From Deltaproteobacteria bacterium (GTDB taxonomy: Bacteria > Desulfobacterota > GWC2-55-46): DNA of 5,220 bases. Of this stretch, positions 4,922 to 5,220 are shown one piece after another. The notes beneath the pieces were generated by a model that had not been told where the DNA came from, ran no database searches, and worked only from the letters and a program-made list of their open reading frames with translations. Each line of letters begins with the position of its first letter. Positions within the stretch are counted from its first letter, which is position 1. The translations under genes and the position numbers were made by a program. The stretch lies in assembly GCA_016218095.1 (NCBI GenBank), contig JACREV010000025.1, positions 1 through 5,220 on the forward strand, written 5' to 3'.

Positions 4922-5220
4922 ATGGCTGAAACAGTGCTCGGCATCGACATCGGCAAAAAGAAGTTCGAAGTGCTCCTTCTCGTCAATGGAAAGGCCAAAT
5001 CCAAGTCCTTAAAGAATAGCAAGGAAGGGTTCGTTGCCCTTTCGCAGTGGCTTAATAAACACTGCGCTGGTTTTGTACACGCCTGCATGGAGGCCACAGG
5101 CAGCTACGGCGACGAGCTCGCCATCTATCTCTACGATGCCGGACACACAGTAAGCATCGTAAACCCGGCCCGCATCAAGGGCTTTGCGCAGAGCGAGCTC
5201 GTCCGCACAAAGACCGACGC
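4922..5220 (+). CDS. IS110-family DEDD recombinase (transposase), N-terminal part
   Basis: IS110 enzymes have an N-terminal RuvC-like DEDD domain and a C-terminal domain with a catalytic serine, and insert the element using a bridge RNA. Only the first 99 complete codons are in view; the frame is open to the window edge, so the truncation is due to the window. Three of the four acidic residues are visible: D9 in GIDIGKKKFEV, E57 in CMEATGSYGDEL, and D99 in RTKTDA. Their spacing (48 and 42) closely follows the D11, E60, D102 of IS621; the fourth should be residue 102, just outside. The region NPARIKGFAQSELVRTKTDA (81-100) is the family's signature. The reading frame is intact, with no sign of decay. 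Confidence 0.95.
   Translation, partial: MAETVLGIDIGKKKFEVLLLVNGKAKSKSLKNSKEGFVALSQWLNKHCAGFVHACMEATGSYGDELAIYLYDAGHTVSIVNPARIKGFAQSELVRTKTD

Larger units (their letters stand above)
4663..5220 (+). mobile_element. IS110-family insertion sequence, left part (right end outside window)
   Basis: The element is recognised by its DEDD recombinase and by a long non-coding region upstream of it, the layout of the IS110 subgroup rather than IS1111. The left boundary is inferred as the CT at 4663-4664, because candidate guide segments in both loops of the predicted bridge RNA meet there. As usual for the family, no terminal inverted repeats are seen. From the core to the recombinase ATG is about 257 nt. 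Confidence 0.8.

Overview
The window is a 5.2 kb piece of a GC-rich bacterial chromosome. Starts are marked by strong AGGAGG-type ribosome binding sites, and the gaps hold several families of short palindromic repeats. The codon bias towards C/G, the Bacillus-like pyruvate dehydrogenase order (E1-alpha, E1-beta, E2) and the repeat types suggest an environmental Gram-negative lineage of the Desulfobacterota/Nitrospirota kind. This placement is a weak inference; nothing here fixes the taxon.

Layout. (1) 1-609, minus strand: hisIE, a bifunctional histidine-biosynthesis enzyme. All but perhaps its last residues are present and its stop lies beyond the window edge. (2) 610-801: a divergent control region with a good sigma70-type promoter for hisIE, a second promoter for the pdh genes whose predicted transcription start falls on the pdhA start codon, and an 18-bp near-perfect palindrome between them. 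(3) 802-4351, plus strand: pdhA, pdhB and pdhC, encoding E1-alpha, E1-beta and the lipoyl-bearing E2 of a 2-oxo acid (most likely pyruvate) dehydrogenase. pdhA and pdhB overlap by 13 nt. pdhB and pdhC are separated by 293 nt, filled almost entirely by a large inverted repeat with arms of about 111 nt. A textbook intrinsic terminator at 4392-4426 closes the operon. No E3 (dihydrolipoamide dehydrogenase) gene is in view. (4) 4427-4662: a patchwork of unrelated palindromic repeats with no credible gene. (5) 4663 to the right edge: the left part of an IS110-family insertion sequence, with a non-coding left end of about 257 nt and the first 99 residues of a DEDD recombinase.

The most interesting part is the non-coding left end of the IS110 element. 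It folds on paper into a small 5' hairpin followed by two stem-loops, each with a large internal loop, as in the bridge RNAs known from IS110 elements such as IS621. The 5' side of the first loop repeats the ten bases of DNA that sit at the inferred left junction (GCCCACCCTT). The 3' side of the second loop is complementary to the first bases of the element across the same CT dinucleotide. Two independent guide matches therefore place the left boundary and CT core at 4663-4664 and predict the unseen sequences: a right target reading CT-ACAAAA, and a right element end reading about GGTAT before CT. The element sits at the foot of a GGTGGGC/GCCCACC hairpin, so it appears to target a repeated palindrome.
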